A DNA stretch of 64,000 nt from Bacteroidales bacterium (GTDB lineage Bacteria; Bacteroidota; Bacteroidia; Bacteroidales; UBA932): assembly GCA_017428725.1 (NCBI GenBank), contig JAFRQH010000022.1, positions 62,001-126,000 of the forward strand, written 5' to 3'. Position 1 is the stretch's first letter. The number at the start of each line of letters is the position of its first letter. This document shows, one piece after another, positions 53,162 through 62,207 of the stretch. A model generated the notes under the pieces. The model saw nothing but the letters and a program-made list of their open reading frames with translations, made no database searches and was not told the origin of the DNA. A program made the translations under genes and the position numbers.

Positions 53162-53986
53162 ATGTCGATTCGGAAATTCTTCAACAAGATACGCTCCCGG
53201 CACCTGACCCTGCGCGCGAAGTTGATCCTGAGCCTCTCGGCCATCGCCGCGACCCTGCTGGTCTCCTCCGTCATCTCGGTGCTGGAGTACTCCAGCATGA
53301 GCAATTACGTCTCGGAGTTGATCGCCGACGACATCAGCAGCATCAACGTGGCCAACCGCCTGGCCGACATGAGCAATACATACAACCTGCAGATCCTCGA
53401 GGTGATCGGGGACGAGTCCTCGGTGAACGTGCCCGACTTCGACGACGGCTACTTCAAGTCCCACTGCGACTCCCTCCGGATGAGCGTGGCCTCCAACCAG
53501 GTGCGCCCGCTGGCCGATTCGGTGATGTATTCGTACTCGGCCTATATGCTGACCTCGCTCGAGCTCGAGGACGTGATCCTGTCGGATTTCATCGACACGC
53601 GCTCCTGGTATTTCGAGCGCCTGCAGCCGCGCTTCGACCGGCTGCGCGGCGACCTCGACCAGCTCTCCCGTGCCATCTACAAGGATCTTGAGAAGAATTC
53701 CGCCACCTTCGAGCGCGGGTTCTACCGGAGCATCATTCCGGGCATCGTGGCGGTGGGCGTGGGCCTGCTGCTGGTGTTGATGCTGCTCTTCTTCCTGCTG
53801 GCCTTCTATGTCAACCCGCTCTACAGGATGCTGGACGGGCTGAACGCCTACCGTTCCCAGGACAAGAAGTACACCGTCAAGTTCGACGGGGACGACCAGC
53901 TCTCGCAGCTCAACGACGGCATCACCGAACTGGCCAACGAGAACCGCCAGTTCCGCAGCCGTATCAAGACCCTCGGCAGGAAATGA
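53162..53986 (+). CDS. two-helix membrane sensor with HAMP-like domain, no output domain
   Basis: A 274-residue membrane protein. Helix 1 (LTLRAKLILSLSAIAATLLVS, about residues 15-40), a helical periplasmic region (about 40-190), helix 2 (IIPGIVAVGVGLLLVLMLLFFLLAFYV, near 193-218) and a HAMP-like cytoplasmic segment (NPLYRMLDGLNAYRSQDK; DDQLSQLNDGITELANENRQ). It has the layout of a histidine-kinase or chemoreceptor sensor but ends after the HAMP region. Its last 4 bases overlap trkH (ATGA), so it could be a signalling partner of the K+ transporter (inference). Confidence 0.7.
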   Translation: MSIRKFFNKIRSRHLTLRAKLILSLSAIAATLLVSSVISVLEYSSMSNYVSELIADDISSINVANRLADMSNTYNLQILEVIGDESSVNVPDFDDGYFKSHCDSLRMSVASNQVRPLADSVMYSYSAYMLTSLELEDVILSDFIDTRSWYFERLQPRFDRLRGDLDQLSRAIYKDLEKNSATFERGFYRSIIPGIVAVGVGLLLVLMLLFFLLAFYVNPLYRMLDGLNAYRSQDKKYTVKFDGDDQLSQLNDGITELANENRQFRSRIKTLGRK

Positions 53987-55440
53987 ACTGGAAGGTAATC
54001 AGCAGGAACATCGGCTTCGCCCTCCTCGTCAGCGCACTCTTCATGCTGCTGTCGGTGGTGGTGTCCCTCCTGAACGGACACGATTCGGCCCTGGCCGCCC
54101 TGTCCATCTCGTTCCTGATCACCTTCATCGTGGGGATCTTCCCCTTCATCTTCGTCCGGGAGACCCACGCCATCTCGCTGAAGGAAGGCTACGTGATCAT
54201 CTTCCTGTCCTGGCTGCTGTCGTTCATCTTCGGGATGCTCCCGTACGCGCTGTGGGGCGGTCCGTTCACCCTCCAGAACGCGTGGTTCGAGTCGGTGAGC
54301 GGTTTCACGACCACGGGCGCCACGATCCTCGACAATGTGGAGGGCCTGCCCCGGAGCCTGCTCTTCTGGCGGGCGTCCACGCATTTCATCGGCGGTTTGG
54401 GAGTCGTGGTGTTCCTGCTGCTGGTCATCCCGGGGTCCAACCAGATGAAGATCCGCCTGACCAACATGGAGTTGACCTCGCTCTCGCGCGGCGGATTCTC
54501 CACGCGCACCAACAAGACGGTCTACATCTTCGCCTACGTCTACCTGGCCCTGCTGGCACTCTCTTTCGTGGCCTACCTGCTGGCCGGGATGCCCCTGTTC
54601 GACGCGGTCTGCCACGCGATGAGCGTCAGTGCGACCGGCGGCTTCAGCTCGCGCAACGCGAGCATCGCCGCCTTCGACTCGCGCTGGATCGAGGGGATCA
54701 CGATGGTCTTCATGTACCTGTCTTCCATCCACTTCGGTCTGGTGTACCTGTCGGTCGTGACGCGCTCGCCCAAGCCCCTGAACAACCCCGTGGTGAAGTT
54801 CTATACGGTCTCGATCGTGGTCGTGGCGGTCATCGTGGGCACCGGGCTCAAGGGGAACGCGATCTGCCCGACCTGGGGCGGGGCCTTGTGGAACGGGCTT
54901 TTCGAGACGCTCTGCGTCACGTCCACCTCCGGTTTCGCCATCCTGGACAATGCCCAGTGGCCGCTCTGGATCGTGACGGTGCTGATGTTCTCGGCCATCA
55001 TGTGCGGCAGCGCCGGCTCCACGTCCGGCGGCGTCAAAGTGGACCGTGTGCTGCTGCTCTTCAAGTCCATCGGGCGCCACGTCAACCGGATCCTCCATCC
55101 GTCCTCGGTCAACGAAGTCCGGCTGGGCAAGCGCCTGCTGCGTGACGAGGAGGTGTCCCCGCACCTGCTCTACCTGGCGATGTACGGCCTGTTCCTGGGT
55201 GTCTCCATCGCCCTGAGCCTGTTCGTCGGGGTGGACCACCAGAACAGCTTCATCGCCTCGGTGACGAGCCTGGGCAATGTCGGTCCGGCATACGGTGCGC
55301 TGGGCACGATGGGTTCGTTCAACAGCGTGCCGATGCTCGGCAAGCTGATCTTTACCGTCGATATGTTCCTGGGCCGCATCGAGTTGTACCCGGTCCTGGC
55401 CGTCGTGGCGATGGTGTTCGACAAACGGACCCGCGAGTGA
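53983..55440 (+). CDS. trkH: TrkH/KtrB potassium transporter
   Basis: A 485-residue K+ uptake membrane subunit made of four P-loop repeats. Selectivity-filter regions are SGFTTTGATIL, MSVSATGGFSSRN, TSTSGFAIL and SLGNVGPAYGAL, each with the conserved glycine. Overlaps the sensor gene upstream by 4 bases and shares one base with the helicase gene downstream. No TrkA/KtrA regulatory subunit is nearby. Confidence 0.93.
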   Translation: MNWKVISRNIGFALLVSALFMLLSVVVSLLNGHDSALAALSISFLITFIVGIFPFIFVRETHAISLKEGYVIIFLSWLLSFIFGMLPYALWGGPFTLQNAWFESVSGFTTTGATILDNVEGLPRSLLFWRASTHFIGGLGVVVFLLLVIPGSNQMKIRLTNMELTSLSRGGFSTRTNKTVYIFAYVYLALLALSFVAYLLAGMPLFDAVCHAMSVSATGGFSSRNASIAAFDSRWIEGITMVFMYLSSIHFGLVYLSVVTRSPKPLNNPVVKFYTVSIVVVAVIVGTGLKGNAICPTWGGALWNGLFETLCVTSTSGFAILDNAQWPLWIVTVLMFSAIMCGSAGSTSGGVKVDRVLLLFKSIGRHVNRILHPSSVNEVRLGKRLLRDEEVSPHLLYLAMYGLFLGVSIALSLFVGVDHQNSFIASVTSLGNVGPAYGALGTMGSFNSVPMLGKLIFTVDMFLGRIELYPVLAVVAMVFDKRTRE

Positions 55441-56867
55441 TGGACCGGGCCGGATTCCTGGAGCAGCGCTTCCTCGGTTATTTCGATGCGGAGCCGACCC
55501 CCTGCCAACTGCGTTTCTTCCGCGAGATGGCCGCGTTCGCGACCTGTGACGACGCCGACATCCTCGTGGTGAACGGCTATGCCGGCACGGGCAAGACCAC
55601 GGCCGTGTCGGCAGTCATCGCCGCACTGAAAGAGCTGGGCACGCCCTCCGTGCTGCTGGCCCCGACCGGCCGGGCGGCCAAGGTCCTGTCCGGCATCTCC
55701 GGCCGCCCGGCCTTCACCATCCACAAGCATATCTACCGCCAGAAATCCGTCGGCAGCGACGGCTTCGGCCAGTTCAGCCTGGCGCCCAACAAGGCCAAGG
55801 GGACGCTCTTCGTCGTGGACGAGGTGTCCCTGATCGGCATCGACGCCCTCTCCGCCCAGGGCTCGGCAGCCTTCGGCACGGGCAACCTGCTCGAGGACCT
55901 GGTGTCCTTCGTGCGCAACGGCGCCGACTGCCGGCTCGTGCTGATCGGCGACGCCGCGCAGCTTCCGCCCGTGGGGCTGGACGCCTCGCCGGCCCTGTCC
56001 CGCGCCTTCATGGACGGTTTCGGCGGCGTGCGCTACACCGAACTGACCTCGGTGGTGCGCCAGGCCGCCGAGTCCGGCATCCTGCGCAACGCTACGCACC
56101 TGCGGGAGATGATCGCGGCGGGAGGGGAGACCTTTTCCGACTGGCGCCTCGACCTGCGCGGCACGGACGACGTGGAGCGCATCGGCGGCGGGGAGCTGAT
56201 CGAGACGCTCTCCGACGCCTACGGCCGTTATGGCGAGGACGGCACCGTGATCCTGTGCCGCTCCAACAAGCGCGCGATCCGCTACAACCTGGGCGTCCGT
56301 TCGACGATCCAGTTCAAGGAGGAGCGCCTGGTGCGCGACGACAAGCTGATGATCGTCAAGAACTGCTACCAGTTCGTGGAGGACGTGCCCGGGATGGACT
56401 ACATCGCCAACGGCGATATCGCCAAACTGGTGCGTATCAGCGGCTTCGAGGACCGCTACGGCCTGCACTTCGCCGACGCGACGCTCAGCTTCCCCGACTA
56501 CGACGACGTGGAGGTCCGGGCAAAGGTGTGCCTGGACACGCTGGAGTCCGAGTCCGCCTCGCTGACCTACGAGCAGCAGAATGCGCTCTATCAGGGCGTC
56601 TCGGCCGACTACGCCGACCGCCGCACCAAGAAAAAAATCTGGGAGGCGGTCCGCGAGGACCCTTACTTCAACGCCCTCCAGCTCAAATACGCCGAGGCGA
56701 TCACCTGCCACAAATCCCAGGGTGGGCAGTGGGACTGCGTTTTCATCGACTGTCCCTTCTGGCAGGACGAACAGACCTTGGACGACCTCAAATGGCTCTA
56801 TACGGCGTTGACACGCGCCGTCAGCAAAGTGTATCTTGTGAATTTCAAAGACCGGTTTTTCGTATGA
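55440..56867 (+). CDS. SF1B DNA helicase (RecD/Dda-like AAA ATPase)
   Basis: A 475-residue 5'-3' helicase-like ATPase. Motifs: VVNGYAGTGKTTAVSAV (I), LLAPTGRAAKVLS (Ia), FVVDEVSLIG (II), LIGDAAQLPPVG (III), AITCHKSQGGQWD (V) and ALTRAVSKVYLV (VI), as in RecD2/Dda. Shorter than full RecD; it lacks the N-terminal domain, a common Bacteroidota form. ATG 55440 chosen over GTG 55437. Ends in an ATGA overlap with the DPPIV gene. Confidence 0.88.
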   Translation: MDRAGFLEQRFLGYFDAEPTPCQLRFFREMAAFATCDDADILVVNGYAGTGKTTAVSAVIAALKELGTPSVLLAPTGRAAKVLSGISGRPAFTIHKHIYRQKSVGSDGFGQFSLAPNKAKGTLFVVDEVSLIGIDALSAQGSAAFGTGNLLEDLVSFVRNGADCRLVLIGDAAQLPPVGLDASPALSRAFMDGFGGVRYTELTSVVRQAAESGILRNATHLREMIAAGGETFSDWRLDLRGTDDVERIGGGELIETLSDAYGRYGEDGTVILCRSNKRAIRYNLGVRSTIQFKEERLVRDDKLMIVKNCYQFVEDVPGMDYIANGDIAKLVRISGFEDRYGLHFADATLSFPDYDDVEVRAKVCLDTLESESASLTYEQQNALYQGVSADYADRRTKKKIWEAVREDPYFNALQLKYAEAITCHKSQGGQWDCVFIDCPFWQDEQTLDDLKWLYTALTRAVSKVYLVNFKDRFFV

Positions 56868-58711
56868 AACGATTCCTGACCCTGTGGGTGCTCTGCTGCC
56901 TGGCCCTCTCCGGCCTGCAGGCCCAAGACCTGAATGTAACCCCCTCCCCGGACGGGACGATGGAGGCCTTTACCCGTGGCAACGACCTCTGGGTCCGCTC
57001 CCTGCCCGACTCCACGGAGACGCGCCTGACTTTCGACGGGACGGACCTGATCCTCAACGGGTATGCCTCCTGGGTGTATTACGAGGAGATCTTCGGGCGG
57101 GCTTCCCGCTACAAGGCCTTCTGGTGGAGCCCCGACTCGAAGCGCCTGGGCTTCTATCGCTTCGACAACAGCCTCGTGCCGATGTTCCCCATCTATTCGC
57201 CCTTCGGCCAGGACGGGAAACTCAACCTGACCCGCTATCCCAAGGCGGGCGAGCCCAATCCTTCGGTGCGGATCGGCATCATCGAGGCGCGCCGCGGCGC
57301 GCAGCCGGTCTGGGCGGATTTCGACGACTCCCCGGAGCAGTATTTCGGGACCCCGTTCTGGGGCAAGGATTCCCGCGAGCTGTATGTCTCGCGCGAACCC
57401 CGGCGCCAGAACACCCTGGACCTGTACGCCGTCAGCGTGGCGGACGGATCCAAGCGCCACGTCTACCACGAGGAGTATCCGACCTGGGTGGAGTGGATCA
57501 CGGGGATGATCTTCACGGACAAGGGCCTGTATATGGCCCGCAACTTCGAGACCGGCTGGGAGCAGATATACTTCCTGGGCTACGACGGCGCCCTGACGCG
57601 CCTGACGGAAGGGGAGAACTGGGACATCAGCCTGCTGCGCGTGGATGAGAAGAAGGGCGACGTGTGGTTCACGGCCAAGCGCGACTCCCGCCTGCACCCG
57701 ACCCTGTACCGGCTCGACAAAAAGGGCCGGATCACGGCCCTGACCGATCCGGAACTCGGCGTCTCCGGCGTCCGGATCGCCGAGGACGGCAAGACCTTCC
57801 GGGCTACGCTGTCCAACTACCGCACCCCGATGCGCAGCATCGAGGGGCGTATGGACAAATACAGCGTGAAGGAGGTGCAGGACGAGCGGATGGCGCGTAT
57901 GCAGTCCGCGGCGGGGAGCGCAGCCCGTCCCGTCCCGGAGCTGGTGCGGATCAGCAACGACGGCTTCGACCTCTACGGGATGATGACCCTGCCCAAGGAT
58001 TTCGATCCGACCCGCAAGTACCCGGTCATCCTGCTGGTCTACGGCGGTCCCGGCACGCCCTATGTGCGGGACGGCTGGGGGAGCGGGTCCAATGCCTGGT
58101 GCTACGAGAACGGGATCATCTATATGAGCGTGGATCCGCGCTCGTCCGGCGAGAACGGCCGCCGCGGGATGGACCAGGCCTTCCGCCAGATGACCGTGAT
58201 CGAGCTGCAGGACTACGTGGCCTGGGCCAAGTGGCTCCAGTCGCTGCCGTACGTGGACGGCTCGCGCATCGGCGTGAACGGCTTCTCGTTCGGCGGCACG
58301 ACCACCTCGATGCTCGTGCTGCGCTTCCCGCAGTACTTCCGCTGCGGCATCGCCGGCGGCGGGGTGTACTGGTGGTATCTCTATGACACGCACTACACCG
58401 AGCGTTTCATGGACACGCCGGAGGCCAATCCGGACGGCTACCGCGAGGCTTCCGTGCTGACCTGGGTGCCGCGGGTCTTCGAGGGCGACGGCCCCAAGCC
58501 GCTGCCCGGCGCCCTGTGCCTGACGCACGGGACCGGCGACGACAACGTCCACTTCCAGAATACCCTCCAGCTGGTCGACGCCCTGGAGCAGGCCGGTTAC
58601 CAGTTCGAACTGCGGATCTACCCCGACGGGATGCACGGCTACCGCGGCAAGCAGCACGAACACGATGCCGCCGCCGAAGAGATCTTCTGGCGCAAGTGGC
58701 TGCTGGATTAG
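56864..58711 (+). CDS. S9 dipeptidyl peptidase IV-family serine peptidase
   Basis: A 615-residue exported peptidase with signal peptide MKRFLTLWVLCCLALSGLQA. The N-terminal beta-propeller contains GYASWVYYEEIFGRASRYKA and WSPDSKRLGFYRF as in DPPIV; the double-Glu in YYEEIFGR is the DPPIV substrate motif. The catalytic triad is Ser in NGFSFGGTTT (usual GWSYGG), Asp in GTGDDNVHFQ and His in GMHGYRGK. Somewhat shorter than typical DPPIV (about 720), mainly in the propeller. Last 4 bases overlap the convergent methyltransferase gene. Confidence 0.88.
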   Translation: MKRFLTLWVLCCLALSGLQAQDLNVTPSPDGTMEAFTRGNDLWVRSLPDSTETRLTFDGTDLILNGYASWVYYEEIFGRASRYKAFWWSPDSKRLGFYRFDNSLVPMFPIYSPFGQDGKLNLTRYPKAGEPNPSVRIGIIEARRGAQPVWADFDDSPEQYFGTPFWGKDSRELYVSREPRRQNTLDLYAVSVADGSKRHVYHEEYPTWVEWITGMIFTDKGLYMARNFETGWEQIYFLGYDGALTRLTEGENWDISLLRVDEKKGDVWFTAKRDSRLHPTLYRLDKKGRITALTDPELGVSGVRIAEDGKTFRATLSNYRTPMRSIEGRMDKYSVKEVQDERMARMQSAAGSAARPVPELVRISNDGFDLYGMMTLPKDFDPTRKYPVILLVYGGPGTPYVRDGWGSGSNAWCYENGIIYMSVDPRSSGENGRRGMDQAFRQMTVIELQDYVAWAKWLQSLPYVDGSRIGVNGFSFGGTTTSMLVLRFPQYFRCGIAGGGVYWWYLYDTHYTERFMDTPEANPDGYREASVLTWVPRVFEGDGPKPLPGALCLTHGTGDDNVHFQNTLQLVDALEQAGYQFELRIYPDGMHGYRGKQHEHDAAAEEIFWRKWLLD

Positions 58712-59961
58712 CAGGCGAGCAGGACGGCGGAGCCGTCGGCGAGCCGGCAGGCGAAGATGTGGGCATCCCCTCCCGGGGCGATGCCCATCTTCTTTTGGAG
58801 GGCTTCGCTGGTCAGCGGCAGATTGCGGGCGGTGACTTCCGCCCGGGGGAGACGCTGGCGGAGCTGCCGGAACGAGGCGTTGCCGAAGGGCAGGACCTCC
58901 CGGATGCAGTATGCCTTGAAGAAAGGAATGGCCTCCGATGGTCCGCTCCGGAGGTAGAAATGGCTCGAGACGGCGAGTTTGAGCAGGCCCCACTGCGTGC
59001 AGGGGAGGTTGAAGGCCCCGGCCTTGAGCAGGGCGGGGGACGGGACCAGCAGGGTGTCGCCGGGGCGGACGGTGCCGGCGTAGGCCGGGACGGCCTCGCG
59101 CTCCTGCTGCGGGCGGAAACGGAAGGTCTCCGGCTCGGCTCCGGGCCGGTGGGCGTTGAGCTGTACGACGACGGTCTCCGGCTCCGTGCCGGCGGGCTCC
59201 CTGCGCAGCAGGCAGAGCAGTTCCTTGACCTCGCCGTCCACGGCGACGACGTGGATTCCGTGCAGGGCGGGGCCGAGCCGGCCGGCGAGCATCGCGAGGT
59301 CGGCCATCGGGGAGAGCTTGAGCAGGACGGCGGGGGCCTTGGACAGGAGCAGCGGCAGCAGGGTGAGGATGTCCGGCGTGCAGTCCTCCAGCAGGAAGAC
59401 CTTGCGGCCGGCGGCGCTGCGGCGGGCGGGGTCGGCGTAGACCAGGTCCGCCTCCGGCAGGTCGGTCTGCGGGGTCACCGTCTCGCAGCGGACCTCGATC
59501 CCCGCCGCCCCGAGCCGGGCGAAATTACGCGCCGCCGCCCCGGCAAGCGCGGCATCCTGCTCGTAGTACACCACCCGTTCCGCCACCTGCGAGAACGCCC
59601 AGCTGTCCACCCCCAGTCCTCCGGTTATATCCACGATCGTTCCCGGCGGAGCGACAGCGGCAACTGCCCCTGGAAACCGTGCCACCCTCGGCATCGTAAG
59701 AGGGAGGGGCCCATCGTCAGATGGGAGGGGTCCGGCGCAGCCGGACGTTTCCAGGGGCAGTTGGCCGTTGAGCGGAGTGGAAACGATCCGTGCGGCGAGG
59801 GCGGCTTTGTAGCGGGCGGCGGCTTCGGAGGAACACTGCTCGAGGGCGAGCGCGGAGGGGATCTCCGCGCCGGCGGCGGCCCAGGAAGGCAGCTTGCGGG
59901 CGACTTTTCGCGCCCGCTCGCCGTCCAGCCCCTGCAAAATGTCCGCGAAACTCGGTTTCAT
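58708..59961 (-). CDS. PG_1098-like SAM methyltransferase with an in-frame palindromic insertion
   Basis: A 417-residue class I methyltransferase. N-terminal helical part, SAM motif TIVDITGGLGVDSWAFS, VVYYEQDAALAGAAARNF, VYADPARRSA, a ferredoxin-like segment and a C-terminal THUMP-like domain (VTARNLPLTSEALQKKMGI). This is the PG_1098 group of Bacteroidota; substrate is uncertain. Residues about 67-101 (QLPLETSGCAGPLPSDDG through RFPGAVAAV) come from the palindromic element at 59661-59763 and lie between the helical domain and the SAM domain. Promoter box 5 bases before the ATG suggests a leaderless mRNA. Confidence 0.82.
   Translation of the reverse strand: MKPSFADILQGLDGERARKVARKLPSWAAAGAEIPSALALEQCSSEAAARYKAALAARIVSTPLNGQLPLETSGCAGPLPSDDGPLPLTMPRVARFPGAVAAVAPPGTIVDITGGLGVDSWAFSQVAERVVYYEQDAALAGAAARNFARLGAAGIEVRCETVTPQTDLPEADLVYADPARRSAAGRKVFLLEDCTPDILTLLPLLLSKAPAVLLKLSPMADLAMLAGRLGPALHGIHVVAVDGEVKELLCLLRREPAGTEPETVVVQLNAHRPGAEPETFRFRPQQEREAVPAYAGTVRPGDTLLVPSPALLKAGAFNLPCTQWGLLKLAVSSHFYLRSGPSEAIPFFKAYCIREVLPFGNASFRQLRQRLPRAEVTARNLPLTSEALQKKMGIAPGGDAHIFACRLADGSAVLLAC
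59661..59763 (+). repeat. structured palindromic element, copy B (inside the PG_1098-like gene)
   Basis: A 103-bp block with a perfect 17-bp terminal inverted repeat (59661-59677 with 59747-59763). Inner hairpins are CCCTC/GAGGG, CCCATC/GATGGG with loop GTCA and GTCCGGC/GCCGGAC with loop GCA. The core 59678-59746 aligns to copy A (9194-9268) in the same strand sense, but here the gene is read from the other strand, so the element encodes a completely different stop-free peptide. Confidence 0.87.
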
Positions 59962-59966
59962 ACGGG

Positions 59967-60003
59967 CAAATGTAACATTTTCTCCGATTTTTTCTTATAT
60001 TTG
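59967..60003. promoter_or_regulatory. divergent -7 boxes for the methyltransferase and the phosphohexomutase
   Basis: CAAATGTA (59967-59974; minus TACATTTG, 5 bases from the methyltransferase ATG) and TATATTTG (59996-60003; plus). Confidence 0.55.
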
Positions 60004-60042
60004 ATGGAATCGAAAGGAAACGACATTAAAACATAACCGACG

Positions 60043-61707
60043 ATGAAAGAGTACGAACTGAAAGCCCAGCAGTGGCTGGATGGCGATTTCGACCAGGAGA
60101 CCAAGATCAAGATTATCCAGCTCCGCAACAACGATCCCGCCGGCTTCGAAGACGCCTTCTACAAGAACCTCGAGTTCGGCACGGGCGGCCTGCGCGGCAT
60201 TATGGGCGTGGGCACCAACCGGATGAACCGCTACACGGTCGGGATGGCGACCCAGGGCCTCGCGAATTACATCCTGTCCCACTACGACGGGGACGACCCG
60301 AAGGTCTGCATCTCGTACGACTCCCGCAACAACAGCAAGGAGTTCGCCCGGATCACGGCCGACGTGCTGTCCGCCAACGGCATCCACGTCTACATTTTCG
60401 ACAACATCCGCCCTACGCCCGAGATGAGCTACGCCGTCCGTCTGAAGGGCGCCGTGGCCGGCGTGATGATCACCGCCTCCCACAACCCCAAGGAATACAA
60501 CGGGTACAAGGTCAGCTGGTCCGACGGCGGACAGGTGACCTCCCCGGTGGACAAGGAGATCGTGGCTGAGGTGGCCAAGATATCCAGCCCCGCGATGGTC
60601 AAGTTCGAGGCCGGCCTGCGCTGCGGCGGCATCGAGGCGATGGGCGCGGACGTGGACGAGTGCTACCTGCGCGACCTGCTGTCCCTGAGCCTCAGCCCCG
60701 ATCTCTGCGAGAAGCACGGCGACCTCAAGATCGTCTACACCCCGCTGCACGGCTGCGGCGTGCGCCTGATCCCGGAGATCCTCCGCCGCAAGGGCTTCAA
60801 GAACGTCATCCACGTCCCCGACCAGGACATCTCCGACGGCAATTTCCCGACCGTCGTCTCCCCGAACCCTGAGGAGCCCGCCGCGCTCAAGATGGCCCTC
60901 GACAAAGCCGACGAGACGGGCGCCGACCTCGTGATGGGGTCCGACCCGGACGCCGACCGCCTGGGTATCGCCGTGCGCGACAATGACGGCAAGATGGTCC
61001 TGTTCAACGGCAACCAGACCGCCGCAATGCTCACGTACTACATCCTCAACCGCTGGAACGACCTCCACAAGCTCGGCGAGGGCAAGTACGTGGTCAAGAC
61101 CATCGTCACCACCGAGCTCATCACCGACATCTGCAAGAGCTTCAACGTCCCCGTGTACAACGTACTGACCGGCTTCAAGTACATCGCCGACGTGGTCAAG
61201 CGCCAGGAAGCGGAGGGCGGCGAGTTCATCTGCGGCGGCGAGGAGAGCTACGGCTTCAACATCGGCCAGTTCGTCCGCGACAAGGATGCGCAGGTGACGG
61301 CGATGATGGTGGCCGAGTGCGCCGCCTGGGCCGCCGAGCAGGGCCTGTCCCTGTACCAGCTGATGCAGCGCATCTACCGCGAATACGGCTACCGCAAGGA
61401 GGGCCTGGTGTCCGTGGTCCGCAAAGGCATCTCCGGCGCCCGCGAGATCCAGGAGATGATGGTGGACCTGCGCGCCAATCCGCCCAAGGAGCTTGCCGGC
61501 TCGCCCGTGACCAAGGTCCTCGACTACCTGGAGCCCGCCCTGACCGGCCAGCCTTCCTCCAACGTCCTCCAGTTCTTCGACGAAGCGGGAGACGTGGTGT
61601 CCGTGCGTCCTTCCGGGACGGAGCCCAAGATCAAGTTCTACTTCGGAGCCAAGGGCAACGATGCGGACGAGAAGATCGCGGCACTCAAGAGACAGTTCTG
61701 CAAATAA
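60043..61707 (+). CDS. phosphoglucomutase/phosphomannomutase family phosphohexomutase
   Basis: A 554-residue alpha-D-phosphohexomutase. Phosphoserine loop MITASHNPKEYNGYK, N-terminal FGTGGLRGIMGVGTNRMN, metal loop GSDPDADRLGI, sugar-binding GGEESYGFN and the C-terminal phosphate site RPSGTEPKIKFY. Interconverts hexose 1- and 6-phosphates for sugar-nucleotide synthesis. Length and N-terminus match the PgcA-like subgroup; specificity for glucose or mannose is not decided by sequence. Confidence 0.93.
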   Translation: MKEYELKAQQWLDGDFDQETKIKIIQLRNNDPAGFEDAFYKNLEFGTGGLRGIMGVGTNRMNRYTVGMATQGLANYILSHYDGDDPKVCISYDSRNNSKEFARITADVLSANGIHVYIFDNIRPTPEMSYAVRLKGAVAGVMITASHNPKEYNGYKVSWSDGGQVTSPVDKEIVAEVAKISSPAMVKFEAGLRCGGIEAMGADVDECYLRDLLSLSLSPDLCEKHGDLKIVYTPLHGCGVRLIPEILRRKGFKNVIHVPDQDISDGNFPTVVSPNPEEPAALKMALDKADETGADLVMGSDPDADRLGIAVRDNDGKMVLFNGNQTAAMLTYYILNRWNDLHKLGEGKYVVKTIVTTELITDICKSFNVPVYNVLTGFKYIADVVKRQEAEGGEFICGGEESYGFNIGQFVRDKDAQVTAMMVAECAAWAAEQGLSLYQLMQRIYREYGYRKEGLVSVVRKGISGAREIQEMMVDLRANPPKELAGSPVTKVLDYLEPALTGQPSSNVLQFFDEAGDVVSVRPSGTEPKIKFYFGAKGNDADEKIAALKRQFCK

Positions 61708-61727
61708 CCCTTTAACAAACCCATATT

Positions 61728-62204
61728 ATGGCATCTATCAGCGATCTCATTTTGCAGCAGGTCAAGTCCGCTGCAGGCGGTGTCCAGATTCCTTCCGACA
61801 TCCAGAACCAGGTCCTTGGCGGACTGTCGTCCTCCGTGCTCGGCAGCCTCACCCAGACGGCGGCCAAGCCGGGCGGCGTGGATCTCATCAAGAACCTCCT
61901 CACCGGCAAGACCCAGGCTGCTGCGAGCCCCGTGACGGAGCTTGCCAGCAACATCTTCAACACCAACGTGCTGAAGAAACTGGGTATCGGCGCGGCCCTC
62001 GGTTCCGTGCTGACCGGCCTCATCCCCAAGGTGATGGGCGGCCTGTCCAACATCATCCGGGACCGTGACGGAGACGGCGACGTCGACCTCAACGACATCA
62101 TCCTGACCCTGACCGGCGGCGGCCAGAAGCAGGCTCAGCCTGCCGGAGTCGGCGGCATCCTCGGTGCGGCCACCTCCATCCTTGGCGGCCTGTTCAAGAA
62201 GTAG
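61728..62204 (+). CDS. small DUF937-like protein with an EF-hand/dockerin-type loop
   Basis: A 158-residue protein rich in Gly, Leu and Ser, with no signal peptide. The N-terminal SDLILQQVKSAAGGVQIPSD recalls DUF937/YidB-like proteins. Residues near 110-122 contain DRDGDGDVDLND, a textbook calcium-binding loop as in dockerin half-repeats, flanked by Gly/Leu-rich helices (GIGAALGSVLTGLIPKVMGG; GGILGAATSILGGLFKK). Function unknown. It follows the phosphohexomutase by 20 bases. Confidence 0.55.
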   Translation: MASISDLILQQVKSAAGGVQIPSDIQNQVLGGLSSSVLGSLTQTAAKPGGVDLIKNLLTGKTQAAASPVTELASNIFNTNVLKKLGIGAALGSVLTGLIPKVMGGLSNIIRDRDGDGDVDLNDIILTLTGGGQKQAQPAGVGGILGAATSILGGLFKK

Positions 62205-62207
62205 GGA

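Noticed and set aside
56864..58711. DPPIV-like gene as a truncated pseudogene because it is about 100 residues short
   Set aside because: Signal peptide, double-Glu motif and full Ser-Asp-His triad are intact in one frame; a shorter propeller is a tolerable family variation.
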